From positions 19,397,730 through 19,461,729 of the forward strand of contig JARWIR010000001.1 in NCBI GenBank assembly GCA_029959085.1: a stretch of DNA of 64,000 bases, read 5' to 3'. A program made the position numbers and the translations under genes. The stretch comes from Nemophila menziesii. Taxonomy: Eukaryota; Streptophyta; Magnoliopsida; Boraginales; Hydrophyllaceae. Below the pieces are notes generated by a model. That model did not search any database. It worked only from the letters and a program-made list of their open reading frames with translations, and was not told the DNA's origin. Shown in pieces: positions 20,280-30,285 of this stretch (position 1 is the first letter of the stretch; each line of letters begins with the position of its first letter).

Positions 20280-22762
20280 TTAATCACTTGTGAAACCATC
20301 ATCATCATCATCATTTTCGTGTTGAGTAACAGCCTTCTCTATGAACCTTTTCCTTACTCCATCAATAACAGCGTCCCTGGATTTGTCACTACCCTTCCCA
20401 TCATTCAGAACCGGATCCGATTGACACAAAATAAGCGCAACACCTACATACATATATCCAAACACAAATTATTCACCCTAATTTTACTAAACAACCATGT
20501 GATAAGTACCTTCGGGAGTGCACCTACGACCAAAACTACGCATTCCGACGTAATTACCCTTGACGTTACCGCTGTTATACACTAGCAGAGTTGGAAGATT
20601 ACGATCCGGATAGTTTGGAATACATTCTGTAGATACAATCTTCACAAACTTTGTTGCAGGATATTTTGTTGCAAGCTCTTCTAAGCATTGCAAAAGTAAT
20701 TGACATTCCGCATACCTAACACAAAGTGTAACCACCTTATCTTACAAAAGTAATATGCAATTAAATCTCTTCACTTTTGATAATGTACATACAAAATGGG
20801 ACTAAACTGTCAAAAAAGTCAAAGATAAAAGGACCAAATAAGTAACTCTTTGTATATTGGTACTTACCCATCCTTGTACAAGATCACCACAACCCAAACA
20901 TCAGGAGCAGCTTGAGAAACCTCACGCACGAAATCAGATCCAGAGATCGGAATCACTGATCCAAACCTTACTATCTTCGATGCTTCTTTCAGCTCTTCTA
21001 GCCTCCTCTTCCTTCAATAAATAATAACAACATTAAACACTAATACTTTTCAGTTAATAGCCTCAAATTTTCTATAAATGTTACTAAAAACACTACAATA
21101 ATAGATGCTTACTCTATATCAGCAGTATTCAATTACCTTAATCAGAGTGATAAATGCTACTAAGAGCACTACACTAACTACCATTAGTTTGAAAAAAGAG
21201 AAATTTTAGCAGAAAGAGTAGTGAATTGCGAAAGAATTGAGCAATTTTTAAAGCTCAAAATACGGGAATTCAGCTAAACAACAGTTAAAATAGTAGAGAA
21301 CTGCGCGACATCAAAGAAGAGAAAAAAATTGAAAAGAAAAGAATTTTTATGCCCAAGAAAATTTGGATAGAGATAATTGTATCAATGGAGAACAACTTAA
21401 GAGAAAAAGAGAATCACTTATTATAAGAATGATCACAATATAGCTTACACTATTTATTAGCAGAAAGCTCTCAATATATATAGTGATGACTTTACATTCT
21501 GTTAAAATTTTACTATCTACTAATAGCTATCACTAACTTACACATGAGCTGGTTACAACTGTAGATTAAAATATGTTGTTATATCAATATCAGGAATGAT
21601 AAAGTTAAAAAAAATTAACAGATGTATCACAAGAAACACATGTATACTCAAGAAATATGCAAAAAAAATGCCAAATTCTTGGGGCAGCATATTATACTCA
21701 TTAAATTGGATACACAATCCCTAAGAGAACACACTTTTATTGATGCCACTACAATTTTAATTGCTATGATTAGTTTATACAAATTTGACAAAAACTAGCG
21801 AATTTATCAGATTCTTAGTCTATATTAGCAATATTCCTCACTGTAGAATGAAAAAACTCATAATTGTAGAAATGCTATTAAAAACACTGCAATAATTTAA
21901 CAACTACGATTAGATTATAAAAATAAGACAGAAAATGGGAATTTGTCAGATTCTTAGTCTATATCTGCAATAATCATGACAGCAGACATGAAAATCTGAG
22001 TGATAAACCTCATAATTTCTATAAATGCTACTTAAACCACTGTAGTGGTTCAATAAAACGCTTCAAATATATAATGATGACAAAAATTCGCCAATTTATC
22101 AGATTCTTAGTATATATCGGCAATATTCATCACAGTAGACATGAAAACCTGAGAAAGAAACCTCATAATTTCGATAAATGCTACTAAAAACACTACAGTA
22201 ATTCAATAACTAGGATTAGTTTGTAAAAAACGACAAAAAACTTGTGAATATATCATATTCTAGCTCTATATCAGCAACATTTGTCACCTTAGACATAAAA
22301 AACTGAGTGACAAACCTCATAATTTCTATAAAGCTACTAAAAAGACTAAAATAAAGGATTGATTTAAGAAAAATGACAAAACTCACAATATTATTACATT
22401 CGCAAACCGTGATCGGTGATAGTATAATAATCAATATACGTGTAATTTTGATAAGTAATTTGAATTATAAATATAATAAGCAAGGAAAACATGATCGTTA
22501 ACAGTAATTAGTATAATAACCTGTATTCTTCAAGGAAGCGATCGTCATCGAAATCATCTTCGAGATCTTCGAGCTGGTCCTCGGTTTTCTGATCAATCCA
22601 AGTTCTGTCTTTGGGCTTGGAATCTTCATCATCGGCCGGAGTGTACTTAGGCGGCTTGAATGCCGGCGGCTTCTCCGGCAGGTTGCCTAGCTTCCTCTGT
22701 ATATCATCCCATTGCGTCGACGCACCTTCCACGTCCTTGTAGATAGTGTGATAATCCCCCAT
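20280..22762 (-). CDS. phosducin-like protein, PDCL2/PDCL3 (PLP2) class
   Basis: Phosducin-like proteins have a thioredoxin fold and act as cofactors of the cytosolic chaperonin CCT in folding actin, tubulin and G-protein beta subunits. Four exons join in frame: 22521-22762, 20868-21011, 20510-20715 and 20280-20443, giving 251 residues. The N-terminal third is acidic and helical (WDDIQRKLGNLP, LEDLEDDFDDDRFLEEYR). The thioredoxin-like domain starts at about residue 95 with GSVIPISGSDFVREVSQA and continues with VVVILYKDG, FVKIVSTECIPNYPDRNLPT and GRRCTPEG. The tail is acidic (NDDDDDGFTSD). The CIPNYPDRNLPT block is typical of the PDCL2/PDCL3 group rather than PLP1 or TXNDC9. The thioredoxin CXXC pair is absent, as usual for the family. 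Intron 1 is about 1.5 kb. Confidence 0.9.
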
Positions 22763-22973
22763 TTCAGATGATTATACTGGGTTGTATAGTCTTTTGATTG
22801 TTGGAGAGATTACGGTTACAGAGCGATGGGTCTTGGGTATACAAGGATTTTAATACACGTCACAGAGGAGTTCGAGCAGATCTATACAGGAAGCTTTTCC
22901 AAGACTATGTCTGCTGCTGTTGTGTAGATTTTAATTTACAGAGATGTGGAAAATAGAAGAATTGGGGAACGGA

Positions 22974-23064
22974 TTGGGCCATAAGGATAAACTGCGGATA
23001 ACGAATATGGACGTTGGACTTTTGTTGGGCCTAATAATAATTACCTTAAATTTATCTTGGGCTT
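22974..23064 (-). promoter_or_regulatory. cluster of three TGGGCY (site II) motifs upstream of the phosducin-like gene
   Basis: TGGGCC at about 22975 and 23026 and TGGGCT at about 23059 lie 210-300 bp before the start codon. TGGGCY motifs are known binding sites for TCP factors in plant housekeeping promoters. The cluster is visible; its role is inferred. Confidence 0.4.
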
Positions 23065-23149
23065 TAATCTTTGGTTCTTTTATATTTTGCTTCATATATT
23101 TACGGCTTATTTAGGGAGTAAACAAGGCGCGAAACAAACACTAGATGTA

Positions 23150-23640
23150 CAGGCTTGTTTGTTTAATTTTTCGAGTCGAGCCGAACTCAATTTTGAACGA
23201 GACCGAGCCAAGATTAAATTTAGACGAGCCAGGCCCGAGCTTTCAGCGATCCAAGTCAACAAGTTTTCTAAAGACGAACTCGAGTTGCTCATGAATAATT
23301 TTTTTATGATGGAAAAGAACTTTCATGAACGGCTGATATTTGATTGAGTGGGTTGTATGAAATTATGAAGCGTAATATTAATGAAAAAGTAATCGTATAA
23401 AGAAATTAAAAATATTCAAATTGATATTGAAGGTTTAATGATATATTTATAAATAGATAATATTCTAATTTATAATTCATAGATATAAACGAGGCGTTCA
23501 CGAACGAGCTCTAGCGGGCTTGTTTACTTAATGAGTTTAAATTGGAGTTTGATCTTGAGTTTGTTTATATTCGAGCCGATATCGAACGAGCTTTTCTCCT
23601 AGCCGAGCTCGAGCTGCTCGCGAGCAGCTTGGTTCATTAC
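23150..23640. repeat. GAGCTCG/CGAGCC-rich repeat element
   Basis: The two ends are rich in cgagccg, gaacgag and gagctcgagc words on both strands (for example gccgagctcgagctgctcgc near 23602). They enclose an A+T-rich centre at about 23345-23480. The right end ttcattacagacc resembles ends of common plant non-autonomous DNA elements, but I could not match the left end as an inverted repeat or find a target duplication. Confidence 0.4.
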
Positions 23641-24170
23641 AGACCTATTCTTATTAGTAGATTGATCTTTAAGCCTTGAATATCATTTTAACAAGGGGGC
23701 TCCATTCTCTACCCTCATCTACATCCCTATTTGGTATTTGTATAGATGTGAATTTGTGATATTGTTGTTCTTTTTATATCTTTTATGCTAAGAATTAAAT
23801 GGTTGTGTATGGACGAAATCTCAGTGAAAAAGGTTAAGTTTTCATTAAAAAATCCCTCTAACCTTTTTTTCCAAACAAAATTACACTCTTAAAATCATAA
23901 TAGTTTTACAAAATTGTTTCATTTTAGCGTCTTTTTTTATCTTCAAACGCTAAAATCTTTTGTGTTTTTAGTGTTTCTTGGCTCAATTTCCTCTCTTTCT
24001 CTCAAATTATTTATTTTCCTTCCTTTATTGAAATTATCCCTGATTTAAATCTCTCTTCACTCTGCATTTATTGCTGCAGCCTCTGGTTTCTTTATCACCC
24101 CCAATTATTCGCTTTACATACATCACCCAGGATGAATGTCTACTATGTGAACCATCCAAATGCAAAAGAG
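23641..24170. other. intergenic, no gene seen
   Basis: A+T-rich spacer with no coding similarity recognised on either strand. Confidence 0.5.
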
Positions 24171-24626
24171 GGAGCAATAACTCTATCAATTGAAAGAAAA
24201 ATCATTACCTAAGCTTGGAAGAACCTAAGTTATTGGCTAAAATTCTTCATCACGAAGGAGTGAATTTTGGTTTTATCATAAACCATATCCAAAAGCAGTA
24301 GGATATATCTAGTAAGATTCAAACGGAATGTAGAGGCATTAAAAAATTCGTCATTAAATTTGCCAATAATGAAGATAAGTGTGTGCGAAAAGAGTTCAAG
24401 GACGCCTATGGGCAAGCATCTGATATTGAATGAATTCAACAACAATATAATAAGTGTAACACATACAACCTTATGGGTTCAACTATATAGCTTACCCCCC
24501 AAAGTGCTCAATGTCATAAGTATCTTAGAATTGTGTCAACAAATTGGAAAGATTCATAAAATTATTCTACATCCAGGGTGTTTTATCAATTATCAATCCT
24601 TTACAAGAATTATTGTTCAAGTGTAG
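24171..24626 (+). pseudogene. DUF4283-like (LINE-associated Gag-type) remnant
   Basis: Broken plus-strand frames spell the DUF4283 pattern: an LSIERK-like start, then MGKHLILNEFNNN followed by LWVQLYSLPPKV and IGKIHKI. In plants, DUF4283 proteins are mostly ORF1-like products of LINEs or related elements. Stops and frame shifts are frequent. No reverse transcriptase follows; hAT sequence starts 200 bp downstream. Confidence 0.4.
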
Positions 24627-24839
24627 GACATGGACTAATTAGTTGTTTCTCTTGCTTATTTAATATGTGGTTATTGATTACTAACTATTTTTTGTCTTAT
24701 GCGATTATAGATTCGTAGATTAACCTGAAATAAATGAAGAAACAGTTGTTGATCTTTCATTACCACTTCAGTTGTTACTATAGAACTTGAAGGTAATGCC
24801 TTTTTTCAAACAACCCCCCTTCAAGTAACAACCCCCTTA

Positions 24840-27085
24840 AGCCTAAAAAAATCAAAGAAAGAATTGTCTAATTCCTGGGATCATTTAGATCCTATTATTG
24901 ATTGTGAGGACAGTAGATATGGGGTTTGCAAATATTATGAGAAAACATATGTTGTTGATTCAAGAAAACATGGTACAACCAACATTGATACTCACATTAA
25001 GCTTAGGAGATGCCATAAATATCCTTACAGGGAGCATCTAGATGATGGTCAAACTCGATTAATATTAAGAAAAGGCGAGGAAGGTAGGAAATTAACTAGT
25101 GCTTATATATTCTTGGTTGAATCATGTACTAAGTCAGTATCGGAAATGATTATTATAGATGAATTAACATTTAGAGTTGTGGAAGGGATTGGATTTAGGA
25201 AATTTAGTAATGTAATGCAACCCAAATTTACTAAATACCATCTAGAATGACCATAATGAGGACTTGCGTGTCTATATAGGATGAAGAAATGATTAACCTA
25301 AAAATATAATGAAGGGTTTGAGAATTAGTATGACCACAAATACAAAGACATCTAATCAAATTTGAATTATATGTTTGATTGCTCACATTATTGATTCTAA
25401 TGGGATTTTGCATAAAAGAATCATTGTTTTTTGAATGGTAGATGATCATATTGGTAAAACCGTTGGTGGTAGGATAGTTGAACCCATCTTTATGGTCTGG
25501 AAAAATGATTCTTATTTAACTTTGTATATTGATAATCCATTTTCTAATACTGTGACAGTGAAGTATTTTACTAAAATTGTGGGTAAAAAGCCCTAGGCCA
25601 TCTTGGTTTATGAGTTCTTACATGTCAGATGTTGTGCACATATATTAATTTAATTGTGAACGAGGGTATAGTTGAGTCGGATGCTTGTATAAAAAATATA
25701 AGAGAGGCAATCAGATTCGTGAGGTATTCACCTTTAAAGATTTCGTCCTTTAAGAGTTTTATGCCTTTGTGTGTAATGAAAGTAAGTACTCCCTCCGTTC
25801 CTAAAAGGTTGTCATTTATACTAAAAATGGTCGTTTCAAAAAGGTTGTCACTTTGAAAATCAAGACACTTTTTTATTCTTTATACCACTTTTACCCCTAA
25901 TTAAATATAATAATATATGTTCCCAATAAATATTTAAGATACCAAGACACTTTATGAAGGGCATTTTAGTAATCACATGGATAATGAATGATATTTCTTA
26001 ATTTGTGTACAAAAGAAAATGTGTCAACCTTTTAGAAACGGAGAGAATATTTGTTATGCCTTATTGGTCCCATAATATAGAATTCCACGTATAAGATGTT
26101 TGGATGTGTTGAGAAGTTTGAGATTGTCTTGCTAAAATGAAGGTGGACGGTACAAACCATATCATTCACTTTAGAGAGGTGAGCACTAGAGTGCATCTAA
26201 CAACCATTGATTGAAAAAATGCAAGGTGTTTTCTTGAGTTTTTTAGATTATTTGACAACTCAGCCAAGGAGTTCTCTAGTACTTTATTTGTCATTACTAA
26301 TCTTTTCTTTGATGAAATTGTTATCATTTGGGAAAATATCAACGAGTCATGTGTTTGTGAGTGTCCTACCTCAGAGAAAATGGCTGAGGGCATAAATATT
26401 TAAGTTTAATAAATAATAGGGTGTTCAAAATATCAACAATTTATTATATATGGTTGTTGATTTAGATCCAAGGTAGCAATTGCAATATCATCTATGCTAC
26501 CTTAATTTCATTAATGCAATGAAGAATTTGAGAAATTGATTTTTAGAGTGAAGGATACCTTACCAAGAATGTTTACTTTTTATGCAAAAGTTGTTGCTCC
26601 TACTAGTGTGAGTGCTAGAGGTGAAGTGGGAAGCTCAAGCTCTGGTGTGCTAGTTGATTCCAGTTGTGTTCTATAGTAGATTTTAGTCTTTCATAGTTGA
26701 AAAAAATTCATCTGGAACCACTGAATTGGAGAGGTATTTGAAAGAAGGCGCAGAGGATATGTCCTTTAATTTTGACATTTTGTCTTGGTCGATGGGAGAT
26801 AGTACAAGGAATAAAATCTTGTCCCAAATGGCCATACATGACTTGGTTCTCCTTGTATCAAATATGTCATCTAAATATGTTTTCAGCACCAGTGGTAAAG
26901 TGTTTGATCAATTTAGGAGCTCCTCGGCCCGTAAAACTGTTGAACCTTCAATTTGTACTCAGATTTGGATAATATATTCTCTTCCCATTAACCTTGGTAC
27001 TTCTAAAAAGCTTGCAGAATTTTTGGAGACTGGATTAGGTAAAGTTCTTGTACATTTCCTTTATTATTTATATTTTATGATTTAA
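24840..27085 (+). pseudogene. hAT-family transposase pseudogene
   Basis: Fragments of an Ac-type hAT transposase appear in order on the plus strand, broken by many stops and shifts. A BED-type finger (SNSWDHLDP, then KTYVVDSRKHGTTN) spans about 24864-25010, but the second Cys of the expected C-X2-C pair reads Tyr. Next come a GRIVEPIF-like catalytic-core piece at about 25460, the INLIVNEGIVESD block at about 25640, and an NSTYKMF motif at about 26090 whose preceding Trp codon is a stop. An MAE...INNLL-type region lies at about 26380-26480. The C-terminal dimerisation domain (LERYLKEGAED, MAIHDLVLLVSNMSSKYVFS) at 26726-26950 is the best preserved part. A MITE interrupts it at 25789-26047. It is clearly inactive. 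Confidence 0.8.
25789..26047. mobile_element. Stowaway-like MITE
   Basis: 259 bp between TA dinucleotides (25787-25788 and 26048-26049). The left end is CTCCCTCCGTTCCTAAAAGG; the right end read inward is TTCTCTCCGTTTCTAAAAGG. CTCCCTCCGT is the hallmark terminus of Stowaway (Tc1/mariner) MITEs. It lies within the dead hAT transposase, so it inserted after that element. Confidence 0.9.
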
Positions 27086-27257
27086 CTATTTAAGTATACT
27101 GATTTGATTTTTCTATTTATTTTGTGTAGGTTATTTTGGTTTGGATGAGTTGAGTGAGACATAAAAGTCCACTATTACTCTCTAACTTAGCCAATATTCT
27201 GATTCAATCCTTCAAGGCACAGTTATATGTTTTAAACTTACAATTAATTATACATAA

Positions 27258-28418
27258 TGTTAGCCTCACCTTGTTTTTATTCCCGTTTTAATATTCGACA
27301 AATCATCATTTTAACTAAAATTCATTTTGGTATCACTTAAGATGTTTTCCAAAACCCCTCTTTAGATTAGTTGTGTTTACTTCCTTGTATTTAGCTTGTT
27401 ATTCAAAAGAGCAGGTCCGCGGTACACCGGATGAATCACGCGGTACACCGCAGAGTCACGGACCAGGATTGCGGTACATTGGATAGTCCGACCAGTATGC
27501 TCATGAAATGCACGGTACACCGGACCTAGGCGCGGTACACCGGACCAAGGCACGGACCAGGGTTGCGGTACATTGGATGGTCCGACCAGTAAGCTCAAAG
27601 TTAAGTCGAACAGTCTCGCGGTGCACCGGACCATATCCGCGGTACACCGCACAAGAGGGTTTCAGCACTATTACTAGAGGACAAAGCTTATATCCGTTGG
27701 AGATAAAATAGATCCGTTAGAGTGAAGCCTTATGACCGTTGGACCATATTTTCAGCTATAAAATAGAGTTCATTCAAGACACAACTCAAGCCTTCAATCT
27801 ACCAATCTCAAGAGCAATTAGTTCTATCATTCAAGGAGGTTTCATAGGAGCATTCAAGTCATATTTATTGTGAAGCTAATTAGTTATTATCTACTCATTT
27901 AGGAGTTTAGTTACAAAGCTTTTATAAGCACCCCCAAACACTTTTCCCTTTCCTCTTAGTTCTTGTAATAGATTAAGAGAGTAGTGTGAGCATAGGTTTA
28001 TGCTTGGTTCCTTGTGTTGGTGATAACACAAGTGTATTTCCTTCAAAGGGTTTTTGAAGTGGTTGTAAGGGTTTGTATCTCACCCGGTTAAGAGTTACGA
28101 AGATTAGTTGAGAATCTTGCAAATCCTAAGGAGGCTTCCTTAGGTAGTGGATGTAGGGAAACCGAACCACTATACATCGTTGTGTATCGTATTCTATCTC
28201 TACACTCTTTATATTTCCGCACTCTATATGCTTGATAAAATGCCTACTTGAATAGTTTGATAATATTGTCTATTAGGATTATCTAGTTTTATACTATTTA
28301 GTTTGCTAATACAATAGGATTCAAATTAGCTTTTAATTTTATTTACTTGAAATAAAATTAGCCGATTAATTTCTATTGTCCTATTCAACCCCCCTTCTAG
28401 GACGCATATAGTATATCA
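27258..28418 (+). repeat. copia-2 5' LTR
   Basis: 1161 bp. Its promoter-side portion carries eight GC-rich GCGGTACACCGG-like units at 27418-27650 in otherwise A+T-rich sequence. A compound block of about 60 bp (cacggaccagg to ccgaccagta) is duplicated inside this tract. Confidence 0.95.
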
Positions 28419-28420
28419 AT

Positions 28421-28432
28421 TGGTATCAGAGC
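28421..28432 (+). other. copia-2 primer-binding site
   Basis: TGGTATCAGAGC, two bases after the 5' LTR; matches the initiator methionine tRNA 3' end. Confidence 0.92.
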
Positions 28433-28473
28433 CTAGCTCTATTGTACTTAATCGTTTCTAGAGTTAATACGAT

Positions 28474-30264
28474 ATGGATTCTAATCAACCGGAAGGTTCA
28501 TGTTCTACTAGACCTCCGCTTTTTGTAGGAAAAGACTACTTTGGGTGGAAAAAGAAAATGGAGATTCACGTCAAAGGAATTGATTACTTTTTATGGCTTG
28601 CCATCAAGAAGGGTCCTTATATTCCTTATGTTACGGGTAGTACTACGGAGGTGAAAAGTGAAGATGATTACAATGATCAAGACATAGCTAAACTCACCAA
28701 AAACAACAAAGCTATGAACATCCTCATTAATGGATTAAGTGTCACGGAATACGCTAGAGTTAGTGAATGCAATTCCGCTCATGAAATGTGGCAACTCTTG
28801 GAGCTATCATATCAAGGAACGGAAGATATCAAAGAAACTAAGATTGGTCTCTTTATCACTAAGTATGAGCTATTTCGTATGGAGCCCGATGAAGCCTTAA
28901 ATGCCATGCATCAAAGATTTTCTAACATTGTCAACACCTTGAAAACTCTTGGTCAAGAGTACACCAACAAAGAACAATGCCGAAAAATCTTATTTGCTCT
29001 TCCAAGGAAATACAAATCTAAAATCAACTCTATAAGAGATACTAAAGATCTTTCAAAAATGACGGTTCATGAACTCATTTGCAACCTCATGACGGAAGAG
29101 CTTGTGCTTGAAGAAGAAAAGATAAGAGATGATGAGGAGAAGAAGATTAAGAAATCTATTGCTTTCCATGCCATGAGTTCCAAGTTGAAAGAACGAAAAG
29201 AAAGGAAGGAAAGTGAAGAAGATAACTCACATGAAGAAGAAACTAGTGAAGATGAAGGAGTGGCTATGTTAGCAAGAGATATGAAAAAATTCATGAGATA
29301 CAAACGCTTTGCTAAGAAAGGAAGTTCTTCATCACCCTACAAGAAGAATGATAGAGCTATCAAACAAGATGAACCCACTTGCTATCATTGCAAAAAAGTT
29401 GGTCACATCAAAACTTATTGTCCTCTTCTTCAAAAGGAGAAACCTAAGAGAGCAATGCATGCTAATATCACTTGGGATACTCAAAATTCGGAGGAAGAAG
29501 AAAGTGACAATGAAAATGTCAATCTTGTTGCTTTTATGGGAAAACTTGAGAATGATGAAGATGCTTCTTCGGATGATGATACCGGTACTACTCACTTTGC
29601 CTTTATGGCAAATCATGATGAGGTAACTCCTAATTCCAAACTCTCTTTAACTAATGATGATGCTAGTGAACAAGATATTCATGAGGCATTTGATTCTCTT
29701 TATAATGATTTTTTAAATTCTATTGAAACAAACAAAGTTTTAACAAAAGATTTAGAATTTGAGAAAAATAGAACTAAAGAGGTTTTAAAAGCTTTGGAAG
29801 ATTGTCAAAATCTTTGTGATGAATGTATAGATGAAAATGAAAAACTTCATCTTATTGAGAAAAATCTTTTGGAAGAAAAAGCTTTATTAGAGAAAAAGAT
29901 TATTGATCAAAATGCTATTATTTTAAAATTTACTAGTGGGCAAGAAAACTTGGATTTGATTTTAGGTTCTCAAAGAATGGCTTGTGAAAAAAGTGGTGTT
30001 GGATATGATCCATTCACTCACCAAAAACCTTTGAAAAATGTCTTTGTCAAATCAAAAATTTCAAATGCAATTCCATCCTCTTCAAAATCTTCTATCACTT
30101 GCACCTATTGTGAAAAACTTGGTCATGATGCATCTCATTGTTACTATCATAAGTTATTGGATTTAGGATCTCTTGTGCCAATTTGGAAAAGGCCTAAATG
30201 GGTCTTAAAAAGGAAATCCACTAACCCTCATGGACCCAATCCGAATTGGGTACCTAAAGCTTAA
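28474..30264 (+). CDS. copia-2 Gag (nucleocapsid protein)
   Basis: 596 residues that coat the element RNA and form the particle. The N-terminus (RPPLFVGKDYFGWKKKM) and LEEEKIRDDEEKK-rich middle are typical of Sirevirus-type Gag. There are two CCHC knuckles: CYHCKKVGHIKTYC at residues 303-316 and CTYCEKLGHDASHC at 543-556. A long acidic and coiled-coil-like segment lies between them (about 400-500). The start codon is the first ATG, 42 bp after the primer site. The frame ends WVPKA then TAA (30262-30264), in the same frame as pol. Confidence 0.92.
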   Translation: MDSNQPEGSCSTRPPLFVGKDYFGWKKKMEIHVKGIDYFLWLAIKKGPYIPYVTGSTTEVKSEDDYNDQDIAKLTKNNKAMNILINGLSVTEYARVSECNSAHEMWQLLELSYQGTEDIKETKIGLFITKYELFRMEPDEALNAMHQRFSNIVNTLKTLGQEYTNKEQCRKILFALPRKYKSKINSIRDTKDLSKMTVHELICNLMTEELVLEEEKIRDDEEKKIKKSIAFHAMSSKLKERKERKESEEDNSHEEETSEDEGVAMLARDMKKFMRYKRFAKKGSSSSPYKKNDRAIKQDEPTCYHCKKVGHIKTYCPLLQKEKPKRAMHANITWDTQNSEEEESDNENVNLVAFMGKLENDEDASSDDDTGTTHFAFMANHDEVTPNSKLSLTNDDASEQDIHEAFDSLYNDFLNSIETNKVLTKDLEFEKNRTKEVLKALEDCQNLCDECIDENEKLHLIEKNLLEEKALLEKKIIDQNAIILKFTSGQENLDLILGSQRMACEKSGVGYDPFTHQKPLKNVFVKSKISNAIPSSSKSSITCTYCEKLGHDASHCYYHKLLDLGSLVPIWKRPKWVLKRKSTNPHGPNPNWVPKA

Positions 30265-30285
30265 ATTATTTTTTGTTTGTAGGGA

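Noticed and set aside
22216..22434. 72-codon minus-strand frame in intron 1 of the phosducin-like gene
   Set aside because: It lies wholly inside the intron defined by matching splice sites and is A+T-driven hydrophobic sequence.
27377..27711. overlapping frames on both strands in the copia-2 LTR, repeated at 33839-34173
   Set aside because: They are by-products of the GC-rich GGTACACCGG units; the LTR position and overlap on both strands argue against coding.
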